Of a DNA stretch of 64,000 bases, positions 32,201 through 40,794 are shown piece after piece. The DNA is taken from positions 5,223,501 to 5,287,500 of the forward strand of contig NC_059410.1 of assembly GCF_905220565.1 (NCBI RefSeq), read 5' to 3'. Position numbers and translations under genes: made by a program. The DNA comes from Melitaea cinxia. Taxonomy: Eukaryota > Arthropoda > Insecta > Lepidoptera > Nymphalidae. The notes under the pieces were generated by a model. That model worked only from the letters and a program-made list of their open reading frames with translations, searched no databases and was not told the DNA's origin. Numbering within the stretch: the first letter of the stretch is position 1; every line of letters begins with the position of its first letter.

Positions 32201-35200
32201 ACTTAGTTACTCTAAAAACGTTATTATGAGAGAAACTTATATGAGAGTGCAGTTTTTATATGAACCTAATATGATCCTTTATTGTGTGCAAAAGTTGATA
32301 TTTTTTACTTAATATAAAAATAAATAAAACTTATAGACTAACATCAAATTTATTTATCTTTATGCAAGCAAGCTTATTCTGTCCTTAATCACGCACGCAA
32401 GCACGCATGCACTTTTTTACGCACACATACACACAAAACAGTGAGTATTTATTTCGATATAAGATTAAAAGATCATTTATTTCTCAAAAGAATACAATTC
32501 TCTTGCATGAAAAATTATACACACTAACATTAAATAAAAATTGATATATTATATACAACGCAATACAATAAATAAAAAATTCACAATTTAGACAAGAAAC
32601 AAATAACAATGTAATTATGATTAAACACGATGGGATTGAACTTACCGCACCACTTTGCAATAGAAACACAGTAGACGTCAAGGTAATAGCGACTTGTATG
32701 CAAGGTTCAGGAAGCTTCAATAGCACAGGGCGTAGGGCTGTCGTGTGAGGGCCCCCGGCGCGAGCGGGCTGGCCTGCACACCACACTTCGCCCACATCAC
32801 CACCACACACCCACACACTATGGAACTTACCGAGGCAGACCTGGATATGTAAAAAAAAATATAAAGTTAAAAATATGAGTAGTTAAATAGTAAAATTCGT
32901 ATTAGTAGAGATAAAACACTAACGAAAAAATATAAAAATCAAACCACACAAATATCGCGGAACACTCGCGACATGCGATAGATGAATGAAGTTTTGGGGC
33001 GATAGAATGAAAGTTTCACTTTATATCACAATTAGGTAAATTAATTTGTTTTGTACTTATAATTTTAGAGGTATAAAGCGTTACCAACAATTATAGCATT
33101 TTGTATGATAAATCTACAATACAATTAATTACAATAAATAAATCGTAGCTTTTTGGATCAAATACTTAAATAGTAAACATTAGTATGTTTGTTGCCTAAT
33201 TTTGCGTATATTATATAACTTCATATGAATTGTGCTTTTGTTAATATGATGATTATAAACGCTTCAGCTTGTAATATCCCACTACTGGGCATAGGCCTCT
33301 TTCCCCATGTAGGAGAAGGATCAGAGCTTAATCTACCACGATGCCCCAATGCGGGTTGGCGGATATATTCCCTACTATGAGTAACGATCGCTATCAGATG
33401 TACATGATAACAACCGAGACCGACGGCTTAACGTGCTCTCCGAGGCACGACGGGGAGATCCACAAGGACTGCACAAACACCCAGACCACGGCAAACGCCT
33501 GTATGGCCAATACAAATGTTTGTCATGTGTGGGGATCGAACCCGCAACCACCAGCGCAACGCGCCAACGCGGCGTCATATGACTAGCCCGATGGCGCAGT
33601 TTGTAGTGACCCTGCTTTCTGCTCCAAGGGTTGTGGGTTCGATTCCCACCCCGAGTCTGGGTGTAATATATATATTTATTTATATATGTATTATTTATAA
33701 GTATGTTTATCGAAAAAAAAAAATGTAGCTATATACCAGTCGGCTGTTACCTATAACACAAGTATTAAGTTGCTTACTTTAGGAACAGACGACCGTGTGT
33801 GTATTGTGTAGATATTTATTTATTTATTTATTTAATTTTTATTTAACTTGCTAAGATTGTATTGGAAATAATTTTACTTAATATTTGACATATACATTAT
33901 GTTAGATAAGGTTTCCGAAAAAAAAGAAAGTTGGAATTCAAGTATTTTTATTTTACTTCAGATCTAATGCTATGCGTATACATTGTATGCCTGGCAGAAT
34001 AGTCATTCGGCGTAAATTTATACGTCTGGAGAGGATTAATAGCAGAGACCACTTTCACGACTTTCTTTGGAGGATCTTCAACAAATAACATGTTATCCAA
34101 AGACGAATTAGAAGGGACGCCACGATTTGGCAGTTCTTGACGTTTCGGCAAGTAACTACTAAAGTTCTTTGTCACAGCTCCAATCAAAGGTTTTCCTCTT
34201 ATTATACAGTAAGCAAAGAGAACCAAAATCGTATAAATAATGGCTATAAGTATTATGTAAAACAATATCTTCCCTTTATTTGCAGAGATAGAAGTTTGCA
34301 AAGCTTTGAAGCAGCTATTATTTTTATTGGTCTCGACAGTTGGACTATGAGATCTAGGACAGTCTGAAGATATAGGCACTAAACTTGTCTTATTAACCAA
34401 CTTGCAACATTGAACAGGGTACAGTTTATCCAAATTAGCTTTGTGCCATTTGGTATCTATGAAATCTGTGTAGTCGACTGCGCCACAACATTCATAGTTG
34501 ATCATTATATAGTCCCAAGTTTGGGTTATAAGGTCATTCTCTTTACCGTAATTGGTAATAATCGTTGCCTGCATAAATTTCCTAGTTTTTTCATTATTCA
34601 TATAAATGTTATAGATGCAAGATACGAAGAACAGCCAGAAAACAGTTGAGGATATCGCAGTAACGAGAAAAATGTAAGATTTAATTGCACATTTCATTTT
34701 ACATCCAGCACCAAGAATTCCACAGCATGAGGTCAGCATGGTTAGTATTGCCAACGGTATGAGAAGTGACGTCAAGGGGGTGTGCCATAGCTTAAGATTC
34801 ACGAAATTTGCTATAGACGACACTAGTGAACTTTTCGTTACTGTGTAGTTTACTTCTCGAAAGAAATCAGTGTTTATTACGCACCAAATACATGCACCAC
34901 AACTAACAACGCCGAACATAAAGAACAATATGTTCGTAAAACCTAAGCATGTTCGAGGCAAACCTATTGTGTGCATTTTATTACGTTTTAAAATTATTAA
35001 TTAGTAAATAAACATTATATAATTTTTGATATATTCTGCTTGACGTTTCGTTGTTTTTTTTTTTTTTTTTTAAATTTGACATTAAAAACAGTCAAAGATA
35101 TGCCAGAATATGTATCAGAGGTTTATTTAAAATCGTACTTTACTCGATGATGATTATGACTCTCGAGCTTTAGTTTCTCATATAATTGATTGAGAAGGTT

Positions 35201-36197
35201 TATATTTTGTATTAAATGAAATTTAAAAACAAAATTTTTAGACACAATTATCAAAAAAAAAAAAAAAAAAAAACCAGTAAGCAAAATAAAGGCATTATTT
35301 ACCTGTAACTGTTTTATTGTATCTTATACCATTTATTTACTTTTTAACCGACTTCAAAAAAAGGAGGAGGTTACTCAATTCGACCGTATATATATACAAT
35401 ACATATTTTTTTATTGAATAATTTCGTTGATACAAAGCTACGTAAATATTTTTGAGCATATTGTTCACAACGAATATTTGTTTTATCGTCTATAATTTAT
35501 AATAAATATTATAGTTGGATATTTAAACATTTTACTAATGTGTTAAAAAATATAATACTTTCAATAAAACTTGGTTAAATATTTATTAGTAATTATTTTC
35601 CCACAAAACATATTATAATTATTATTGTAATAAAAAACTGTGGTCCAATAATTGTGTTTGCGCGCAAACGAAAAAAAACCGACTTCAATTACATCGACAA
35701 GTAATACAACGCAGATCGACGAAAAAATAGTCAAGCAACTACGCGTTATCAAAGATTACTCAAAAACTAGTTATCAGATCTCGATAAAATTTATATGTGA
35801 CCACATGATAAACATCAGCTTTCGATTAAATTAAAAATTATCAAAATCGGTACACCCAGTAAAAAGTTATTGCGGATTTTCGAGAGTTTCCCTCGATTTC
35901 TCTGGGATCCCATCATCAGATCCTGGTTTCCTTATCATGGTACTAAACTAGGGATATCCCCTTTCCAACAAAAAAAGAATTATCAAAATCGGTACATCCA
36001 GTAGAAAGTTATGTGGTATAATACAACGTAGGTCGACGAAAAAAGCGTCAAGTAAAAACGCATTATTGGATATAACTCGAAAAGTAGTTGTTAGATCTCA
36101 AATAAATTTAAATGGGACCAATTGGCACACACCACCTTTCGATTAAAACAAAATTTGTCGAAATCGGTCTACCCGGTCAAAAGTTCTGAGGTAACAT

Positions 36198-36232
<35 letters not shown>

Positions 36233-38091
36233 GTCGAATTGAGAACCTCCTCCTTTTTTGGAAGTCGGTTAAAAAACAGCTTATTTAGATGTCTGATCTG
36301 CTAAACATGAGGTTTAGTTGTACTATGGAGAAGACTATTATTTGTCACAAAAATAAATCTATAAAAGAATGAAAGTTGTTGTAAGTAAACAGATTTGTAA
36401 CAAAGGTTAGTATGCAAAAATCCTTACTAATTTAACATTTAGAAATTCATATTCGATACAATTCATATACAATTTCTTAAAAATATTCAATAAATAAATA
36501 AATCAATTTGAGTGTATTAGGAAAAGTAATTGCTTTATTAGCTGGTGATAGCAACACTGCAGCAAAACTCAAAAAGAATTGCAATTGAATAGCTACTATG
36601 TATACACGAAGCTTTATAATTTATTTCAAATTAATGTACCTTTCTATTAATGTAAGAAGTTTGCCAGTAAATTATAACATTTTTTTATTTCAATTTTTTT
36701 TTTGTTTCGTATTTTATTTGATTAACTGATAATTGATTTTGACAAGACATTTATTTCACATCATATTAAATGAATAAATATAATTATCTTCTTTATTTGT
36801 AAAAGTAATTTGCAAATACATAAAATATAAATATTATATATTGCTTACCTGCTTTACGTTAGCATTAACACGACTGAAGCTAGTTAAAAGATCTGGAATA
36901 TTCCGTGGCTGATGAGAACCAGTGCCGAGGGTGTAATTGGAGTTGCTGCCCCAGACATAAGCATCGCAAGGCTCAGAGCCAGAAAGCTTGTACACATAGT
37001 GCTTATCTAGCATAGCATGCTCTAGGGCTTTGTAGTCATCTTTATCCAAAATATCTGTGTTGACACCTTGAGATAGAAAATAACAGTTTGTTTTTAATGA
37101 TTTTATTTTTTGATATAAAAAAAAAAATAGTTCTTTTTATATCAATAATTTGTTCATTATGGCTATTTAAGCTTTATGGTTTCAAGGAAAAGTAACACCA
37201 TTAATAAAGATTATAACCATTAAAAACTGGGTTATCTGGAAGCCATAAGTCTACCCATTGTACTTCACTTTCTGGAACTATCTTTTTGCTTTGTTTGTAA
37301 TATATTGGTGGTGTATAATAAAGTATAAAATAAAAATAATAATAAATAAAAACCAAGGAACAAAATTCTATTAATAAAATTAAAGGTAATTTGATTTAAA
37401 GGAATTGCACACAATTTTTTATTTATCAAATGTTTTAAGGTACAAAATTGAATGTTAAACAACGAATTTCATATAAGTACTCTTATTAGAAATATAATTT
37501 TTTCTTACTGCATACCGAGTTTCATGAGAGAAACTGCTGAATGTATTTGTCCATAGAAAATACTTCGATGTAATGGTGTGTACCCAGATTCCCGATCTCT
37601 TGCATTTATAAATGCGTCAGATGAATGACGAACTAACCATTCCATTAATGCATTCCTCCCTCTAGATGCTGCCATGTGCAGGGCTGTGCGGCCCTAAAAA
37701 TATTATTTCAGAATTATACTAAAATCTCATTTTAATTTGCTTTTGTAAAAATTAAATAAATATGACAACAAACTATAAATCATTGCATTATTTTATTCAA
37801 TTTTTTAAATCCAAGTTTCAATATCTAGAGATATACTTTAGTTTAATTTCTATTTACTAAGTAATAGAAGAGTCAAAGTACTCATCTATAGTAATCATTT
37901 TTAGAATAATACAGTATTTTACTATTTACCTCAAAGTCAAAAGCCTTTGGAAAGTTAGCACAGGTGTTTTTAATAAAACTGGCGAGAGACTCATCGCTGA
38001 CAGATCTCTTTGTAATGGCACTTGTGATAGATTGACCATGCTGTCTAGATTTACAATTTTTTGTGCAATCAACCTCCATAGTTTTATTCAT
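20114..38091 (-). CDS. IBtk: IBTK orthologue (inhibitor of Bruton tyrosine kinase; ankyrin-RCC1-BTB-BTB protein), complete 14-exon gene
   Basis: Coding exons on the minus strand are 38091-37930, 37693-37516, 37066-36849, 32840-32646, 32180-31944, 31454-31318, 29897-29763, 29517-29223, 27604-27482, 27166-26887, 24892-24709, 24244-24043, 23486-22266 and 20245-20114. All introns are GT-AG, and the phases join to give 3699 nt, or 1232 residues (the human protein is about 1350). Domain order is ankyrin repeats (about 55-135), an RCC1-like propeller (about 140-370), BTB1 (about 550-625), BTB2 (about 745-890) and a charged low-complexity region with a conserved KLSQKQRKKL. The C-terminal end is TKPLTLTQ followed by LEDKAIEELEKFY. 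IBTK proteins are adaptors of CUL3 ubiquitin ligases. Introns hold a tetraspanin gene (intron 3), a decayed mariner (intron 10), a Ginger-like transposon (intron 13) and several SINEs. The start ATG is the first in the first exon; the promoter was not identified. Confidence 0.93.
20956..21175. repeat. Left terminal block of palindromic sub-repeats
   Basis: About six imperfect copies of a 20-bp palindromic unit (AGTCAAAAGTACTTTTGACT and variants), spaced by 12-18 bp. The first 80 bp are an inverted match to the right end. They are probably multiple transposase-binding sites. Confidence 0.8.
21262..21825 (+). pseudogene. Integrase/KRBA2-like transposase remnant
   Basis: Two pieces in the plus orientation. 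21262-21444 encodes 60 residues (MSDYEKKEGFLQRIL, then HFNVMTKEKFKKFA) resembling the N-terminus of KRBA2-like proteins. From about 21480 a second frame gives PVKYFLPAEEIYDIIDAA and an HHCC zinc-binding domain (HISIGH, then CEVCQRKK). It runs through one in-frame TAG at 21687-21689 into QVDLIDMQSQEDRG and FIMVYQDHLTKF, the beginning of the integrase core, and ends before the later catalytic residues. It is inactive, through internal and 3' deletion plus the stop. Confidence 0.7.
21830..22046. repeat. Right terminal block of palindromic sub-repeats
   Basis: An inverse counterpart of the left block: repeated CAGTCAAAAGTA/TTTTGACT units ending GGTTAAGAGTTCTGACTGCA and ACA, next to the TATA duplication. 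Confidence 0.8.
22266..23486 (-). CDS. IBtk: IBTK exon 13 (BTB2 C-terminal half and charged tail)
   Basis: 407 codons, phase 0 at both ends, with acceptor AATTTCAG and donor CAG|GTTTGT. Starts SKLLSNVSLPFNHGILLAVI. The BTB/BACK-like part includes DSIDFICSMLIVSDQLFIGR and the segment LKQCCMEYISLN. A Ser/Lys-rich low-complexity region and KLSQKQRKKL follow. Confidence 0.93.
23578..23840 (+). repeat. Non-LTR tail-like repeat in IBTK intron 12
   Basis: Starts GCTGTGCTCGCGACTTCGTC and contains AAATCGGATACCCCGTTTCT and ACGCACAAACAAACAG, a layout common in lepidopteran retroposon tails. Confidence 0.5.
24043..24244 (-). CDS. IBtk: IBTK exon 12 (BTB2 N-terminal half)
   Basis: Phase 2 in, phase 0 out, with acceptor CTGTTTTTAG and donor GAG|GTAATT. 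Encodes YRDGNVCLKESATYSKN and ILTPAHKCILAARLEYFHG up to HSWTE. The HKC...ARLEYF core is a hallmark of the second IBTK BTB domain. Confidence 0.92.
24709..24892 (-). CDS. IBtk: IBTK exon 11
   Basis: Phase 1 in, phase 2 out, with acceptor ATTCTTTTAG and donor TA|GTGAGT. Encodes DNPAEISAFEVYKKQDKKKS and a basic linker to the LVQATAKRL helix between the two BTB domains. Confidence 0.9.
25229..26863 (-). mobile_element. Decayed mariner element in IBTK intron 10
   Basis: TA duplications flank inverted ends reading GGGCACTAGAAAAGTTTTGA on the left and, inverted, GGGCACTAACTAAGTTTTGA on the right. Minus-strand translations give mariner pieces in order: SSVYRWYKQF (helix-turn-helix end), KKKMVIVFFGRIGIIKRIYF and PPYSPDLASCDLGLFP, then a C-terminal WK..LLLVEI segment. 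All are riddled with stops and shifts. A non-LTR fragment interrupts it near 26020-26515. Its right end lies only about 22 bp inside the intron from IBTK exon 10. Confidence 0.8.
26225..26513 (+). pseudogene. Non-LTR ORF2 C-terminus with C2HC/C2H2-like finger, nested in the mariner
   Basis: Encodes RNSWEDLASNRNEWR, THDSTWFEDLAQRRAKRH, then YVCPKCGRMCRSRIGLFSHE and RRC. This Cys-Cys-His end is typical of the C-terminus of certain insect RT-encoding retroposons. No RT core is present. Confidence 0.65.
26887..27166 (-). CDS. IBtk: IBTK exon 10 (BTB1)
   Basis: Phase 0 in, phase 1 out, with acceptor TTCAATCAG and donor ATAG|GTAATA. Encodes VGAKHFPAHMFIIASSSDYL, then ILENVHPEVFERIIRFMYTG and a charged Lys/Glu stretch. 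VxxxxFPAH and the FxYTG motif identify the first BTB domain. Confidence 0.93.
27482..27604 (-). CDS. IBtk: IBTK exon 9
   Basis: 41 codons, phase 0 at both ends. Encodes MKPTCGLTSLPDLSPSCFSK and ends ILHDVVFK, the first strand of BTB1. The donor AAG|GTTCTA is weak. A second possible donor 21 nt downstream (TAT|GTGAAA) would keep frame and add seven residues. Confidence 0.87.
28134..28464 (-). repeat. Dispersed repeat (family P) in IBTK intron 8
   Basis: A near-complete reverse copy, followed by a (GA)n tract at about 28472-28488. Confidence 0.75.
28817..29166 (-). repeat. SINE-A copy in IBTK intron 8
   Basis: A complete reverse copy: tail CCCACTGTTGGGCATAGGCC, body CGGCTTAACGTGCTCTCCGA and tRNA-like head GAGATCGAACCCGCAACC, up to CGCCAACGCGGCGTC. 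The reading frames over it are not genes. It ends about 57 bp from exon 8. Confidence 0.8.
29223..29517 (-). CDS. IBtk: IBTK exon 8
   Basis: Phase 2 in, phase 0 out, with acceptor CATATTTGCAG and donor CAA|GTAAGT. Encodes CVFGLNHQTIITHAALTHDA, a basic Pro-rich loop and IPNIHRALGISVDSEGLNLA, the linker between the propeller and BTB1. Confidence 0.92.
29763..29897 (-). CDS. IBtk: IBTK exon 7
   Basis: Phase 2 in and out, with acceptor GATTTTCAG and donor AG|GTAAGC. Encodes QINLRQVCVEAKVSEQGSYS and LLLTNVGQLMIWQDTTNKLT. Confidence 0.92.
29938..30150 (+). repeat. SINE-B copy, partial, in IBTK intron 6
   Basis: GTTTGCAGTGACAGTTTGCT and TGTGTGAATATTAAAGTTA match the layout of the SINE-B at 33582-33850. 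The head is degraded. Confidence 0.6.
30216..30420 (+). repeat. Dispersed repeat (family W) in IBTK intron 6
   Basis: TAGCGCCTCTTCCCGGTTTT through AAGCATACAGACAGCAAGAC and GACTTTGTTTTATACTATG. It is the most complete copy in the window. Confidence 0.65.
31318..31454 (-). CDS. IBtk: IBTK exon 6
   Basis: Phase 0 in, phase 2 out, with acceptor CATATCAG and donor AA|GTAGGT. Encodes VGISINNKEEASLQLVDASD, then ATVLTTSRGDVYLL and CKKIAIK, closely matching the SDGATVCVTTRGDIYLL-type segment of IBTK. Confidence 0.92.
31944..32180 (-). CDS. IBtk: IBTK exon 5 (RCC1 repeat)
   Basis: 79 codons, phase 0 at both ends. Encodes a variable loop, then LGICAGRCHAVVWNKHAIYT, WGSNLGQLGHPEKDK and SAPKR. The GRCHAVVW and WGSNLGQLG blocks are RCC1 signatures. 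Confidence 0.93.
32646..32840 (-). CDS. IBtk: IBTK exon 4 (RCC1 repeat)
   Basis: 65 codons, phase 0 at both ends, with acceptor TTTACATATCCAG and donor GCG|GTAAGT. Encodes VCLGKFHSVWVCGGDVGEVW and a Gly/Ala-rich loop, then LPEPCIQVAITLTSTVFLLQ. An internal GTAAGT at about 32826-32831 is coding (Gly-Lys-Phe-His), not a splice donor, because KFHSV is conserved. Confidence 0.92.
33260..33581 (-). repeat. SINE-A copy in IBTK intron 3
   Basis: A reverse copy from the tail CCCACTACTGGGCATAGGCC to the head CGCGCCAACGCGGCGTC. It abuts a plus-strand SINE-B head to head. Confidence 0.8.
33582..33850 (+). repeat. SINE-B (tRNA-headed) in IBTK intron 3
   Basis: Head GCCCGATGGCGCAGTTTG (A-box) and GTTGTGGGTTCGATTCCCAC (B-box), then a TA-rich body and a (TTTA)n tail at about 33812-33835. 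On the other strand this tail supplies AATAAA motifs downstream of the tetraspanin. Confidence 0.8.
33838..33843 (-). terminator. Likely poly(A) signal of the tetraspanin gene
   Basis: AATAAA on the minus strand about 105 nt after the stop. More AATAAA motifs follow within the SINE tail. Confidence 0.4.
33948..34976 (-). CDS. Tetraspanin family protein, intronless, nested in IBTK intron 3
   Basis: A complete 342-residue protein. Four membrane segments lie at about 11-34, 68-91, 100-126 and 236-259. The large extracellular loop (about 127-235) has the tetraspanin CCG signature at 163-165 (YECCGAVDYTDF). Further loop cysteines are a CC pair at 190-191, C206 and C222, giving three or four disulfides. 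N-glycosylation sequons such as NKTS occur in the loop. The cytoplasmic tail of about 83 residues is long for the family and ends YTHSIRSEVK; it may bind partners. Juxtamembrane cysteines could be palmitoylated. Tetraspanins organise membrane microdomains; the partner here is unknown. It lies on the same strand as its host gene, within intron 3, so it must have its own promoter. The lack of introns suggests a retrocopy or complete intron loss. I cannot assign a specific subfamily. Confidence 0.9.
   Translation of the reverse strand: MHTIGLPRTCLGFTNILFFMFGVVSCGACIWCVINTDFFREVNYTVTKSSLVSSIANFVNLKLWHTPLTSLLIPLAILTMLTSCCGILGAGCKMKCAIKSYIFLVTAISSTVFWLFFVSCIYNIYMNNEKTRKFMQATIITNYGKENDLITQTWDYIMINYECCGAVDYTDFIDTKWHKANLDKLYPVQCCKLVNKTSLVPISSDCPRSHSPTVETNKNNSCFKALQTSISANKGKILFYIILIAIIYTILVLFAYCIIRGKPLIGAVTKNFSSYLPKRQELPNRGVPSNSSLDNMLFVEDPPKKVVKVVSAINPLQTYKFTPNDYSARHTMYTHSIRSEVK
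35348..35400 (-). repeat. Isolated family S terminus
   Basis: ACCGACTTCAAAAAAAGGAG and GAGGTTACTCAATTCGACCG followed by a TA tract, the reverse of the right terminus. No matching partner is evident nearby. Confidence 0.6.
35655..36272 (+). repeat. Family S element, full length, in IBTK intron 3
   Basis: From TTTGCGCGCAAACGAAAAAA to TCCTTTTTTGGAAGTCGGTT. Internally it carries repeated sub-units, each with a TACAACGTAGRTCGACGAAA block and an AAAATCGGTACACCCAGTAA-like block. An A run near 36203-36228 precedes the right terminus. Confidence 0.8.
36849..37066 (-). CDS. IBtk: IBTK exon 3 (ankyrin end and first RCC1 blade)
   Basis: Phase 1 in, phase 0 out, with acceptor TATCTCAAG and donor CAG|GTAAGC. 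Encodes VNTDILDKDDYKALEHAMLD, then DAYVWGSNSNYTLGTGSHQP, and ends NANVKQ. The WGSNxNYTLGTG block is the first RCC1-like blade. Confidence 0.93.
37516..37693 (-). CDS. IBtk: IBTK exon 2 (ankyrin repeats)
   Basis: Phase 0 in, phase 1 out, with acceptor ATATTTTTAG and donor CTCG|GTATGC. Encodes GRTALHMAASRGRNALMEWL and GYTPLHRSIFYGQIHSAVSL. GRTALHMA and GYTPLHRS are textbook ankyrin starts. Confidence 0.93.
37930..38091 (-). CDS. IBtk: IBTK exon 1 (start)
   Basis: 54 codons from the ATG at 38091; donor GAG|GTAAAT, phase 0. Encodes MNKTMEVDCTKNCKSRQHGQ and ends ANFPKAFDFE, which leads into the first ankyrin repeat. There is no second in-frame ATG upstream in the visible exon. Confidence 0.85.
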
Positions 38092-38458
38092 TTTTAATTT
38101 TTTTTTAATTATAAAAATATCTAATATTTAATCTATTAATTTGCAAACAATGTCTCTTTACAGGTACAGATAAGATATGAAATTTGTATATGTATTTTTA
38201 ATTAGCACTATCAGGGGTGGCTACGCCAGACCCCGTAAAGGGTCACAATTATTTAACACACCATAATTGTTGAGATGGCAATCTGTAAGAGACAATGAAA
38301 GTTAAAAAGTTAAATATTAATAAATATGTAAGCTAATTAAATCTGTTTTATTAGTATTACATTTTATTTTTCAATGATTTATTAAATGTTAACTAAGTGA
38401 AAATAATATTTAAAGAGTAAATAATTAAGATTAAAAATTCTAATAAGATAAAAGGCTA

Positions 38459-38664
38459 TTATGTACAATCGAGGACTGTAGGTTAAGATAGGTTAGGGTT
38501 ATTTTTTTTTTTTGTATAACGAAACTGTCTTTAAACGTTGTACTTTTTAAGTTAGATAGGTTAGGGTTTTTTTTTTTTTTTTTGTTAAACGAAACTGTTG
38601 TTAAACATTGTACTTCTTAAGTTAGATTGGTTAGGGTTAAATTACACTTCTCGATTGTACATAA
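38459..38664. mobile_element. Small MITE-like unit with 15-bp inverted ends and internal GGTTAGGG repeats
   Basis: TTATGTACAATCGAG at 38459-38473 is the inverse of 38650-38664. Inside, an 85-90-bp segment (GATAGGTTAGGGTT, a T run, AACGAAACTG, then ACATTGTACTTCTTAAGT-like text) is repeated about twice. Confidence 0.6.
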
Positions 38665-39008
38665 TTACCAGATAAAATATGCAAGCTAATCTTCAACTTT
38701 ATTAGAATTACACAATGATTAATTAAATATTAACTAAGTGAAAACAATGCATTGGCCATTTAAATTCTTGAATTTTTAATATAGTTCTTATTTATTATGC
38801 AAACAATACCTGTAAATGGAAAAACATATGGTGAAGTAAATACAAAATCTCATTTAGAGTAAATTTAAATATTACAAAAAATTACACTTGTTGAAAGTAA
38901 TTCCTCATTTATTTAAGTCGGTTTAAACTTTTAATTTATTAAGTATTTTTTTATAATTAATAAATAATAAAATATTAAGCAAAGTATAATTATTATCAGT
39001 ATCAATAA

Positions 39009-40758
39009 TTGTGTTTGCTCGCAAACGAAAAAAAAACCGACTTCAATTACATCGAAGAGTAATACAACGTAGATCGACGAAAAAATAGTAATACTTTGTT
39101 CGTATTCCATATAACGCGACATTATAAAATTGTAGAATTATATAATGTTCTACTGTTATTTCTAACATTTTGTTAGCGATTGTAGGCAGAAATTTCATAA
39201 AAGGCCCGTCGTCGATTCGCGCGAAGCGCTGACATCGCTTATTACGGCGGGTTTTTTAGTTGAAGCGGATTTATATTGAATTACGGTTTATGTCTTTTTT
39301 ATTAAAAATATGTAATGTTCATGTTTTCACACAGCTCCGATGCACGACTGGAGTTTACCCCTTCAGATCAACTGTCTGAATAGGCACAAAAAGGCTTACT
39401 AGTCTAAGAAATATATTATTACTATATCTATCTATCGGAACCTAATTGCGTTATTAGAAAACGTCTGAATGCCATCTCTAACAAGGTCATTCGTTCAGTA
39501 GATTTTACTGTTCAATTTTTTCATTCCGGGGCCTTAAATGAAAATCGATTCTTAAGGAGAAAACTCCAAAAACAGTCAAGTAAATACGCCATATCAGATA
39601 TAGCTCAAAAAGTTCGAGTCAAATCTCAATTATATTTAAATGGGACCACATGACAAGCACCACCTATCGATTAAAAAAAGAATTATCGATATCGGTCCAC
39701 CCAGTAAAATAGTAATGAGGTTAATATAACGTTGGTCGACGTAAAATAGCCAAGTAAATACCCAGTATTAGCGATAACTCAAAAATTAAAAGCTCAAATA
39801 TATTTATAACGAATAAACTGCTACTCTCTACTCTAGTGGAATATTGTAATTTGATCGATAGTGAACGAAGTAATTTCATTACATTTTGATAGATGGCGTT
39901 GTGGCAAAGTATTGAACATGACCACAGTCGTCTTAACATCGTCATGTAAATACGTGTCATCAAAGATTACTCAAAAATTGCTCATTATATCTCAATCATA
40001 TTTAAAACGGACGACATGACAAGTATTAGCTTTTGATTTATACAAAAAAGATCAAAATCAGTGCACCCAGTAAAAAGATATAACGTATAATACAACGTAG
40101 GGTGACGAAAAAACCGTCAAGTAAATACGCAATATTAGATATAACTCACAAATTACGAATCAAATCTCAATTAAATTTGAATGGGACCACGTGACGAATA
40201 GTAGCTTTTAATTTATATAAGAAACGTCAAAATCGGTGCACCCAGTAAAAAGTTATGAGGTATAATACAACGTAAGGTGACGAAAATAATGTCAAGTAAA
40301 TACGCGTTATCAAAGATTAATCAAAAAGTAGTTATCAGATCTCGATAAAATTTATATGTGACCACATGATAAACATCAGCTTTCGATTAAAGTAAAAATT
40401 ATCAAAATCGATACACCCAGTAAAAAGTTATTGCGGATTTTCAAGAGTTTCTCTCGATTTCTCTGGGATCCCATCATCAGATCCTGGTTTCCTTATCATG
40501 GTACCAAATTAGGGATATCCCCTTTCCAACAAAAAAAGAATTATCAAAATCGGTACACCCAGTAGAAAGTTATGTGGTATAATACAACGTAGGTCGACGA
40601 AAAAAGCGTCAAGTAAAAACGCATTATTAGATATAATTCGAAAAGTAGTTGTTAGATCTCAAATAAATTTAAATGGGACCAATCGGCACACACCACCTTT
40701 CGATTAAAACAAAATTTGTCGAAATCGGTCTACCTGGTCAAAAGTTCTGATGTAACAT

Positions 40759-40794
<36 letters not shown>

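Noticed and set aside
33595..33655. A plus-strand tRNA gene
   Set aside because: The A and B boxes are good but the acceptor stem does not close, and the same head occurs with a SINE body and (TTTA)n tail.
38510..38640. GGTTAGGG motifs as interstitial telomere sequence
   Set aside because: There are only two or three imperfect motifs separated by long T runs, and no (TTAGG)n array. They are better read as part of a small MITE.
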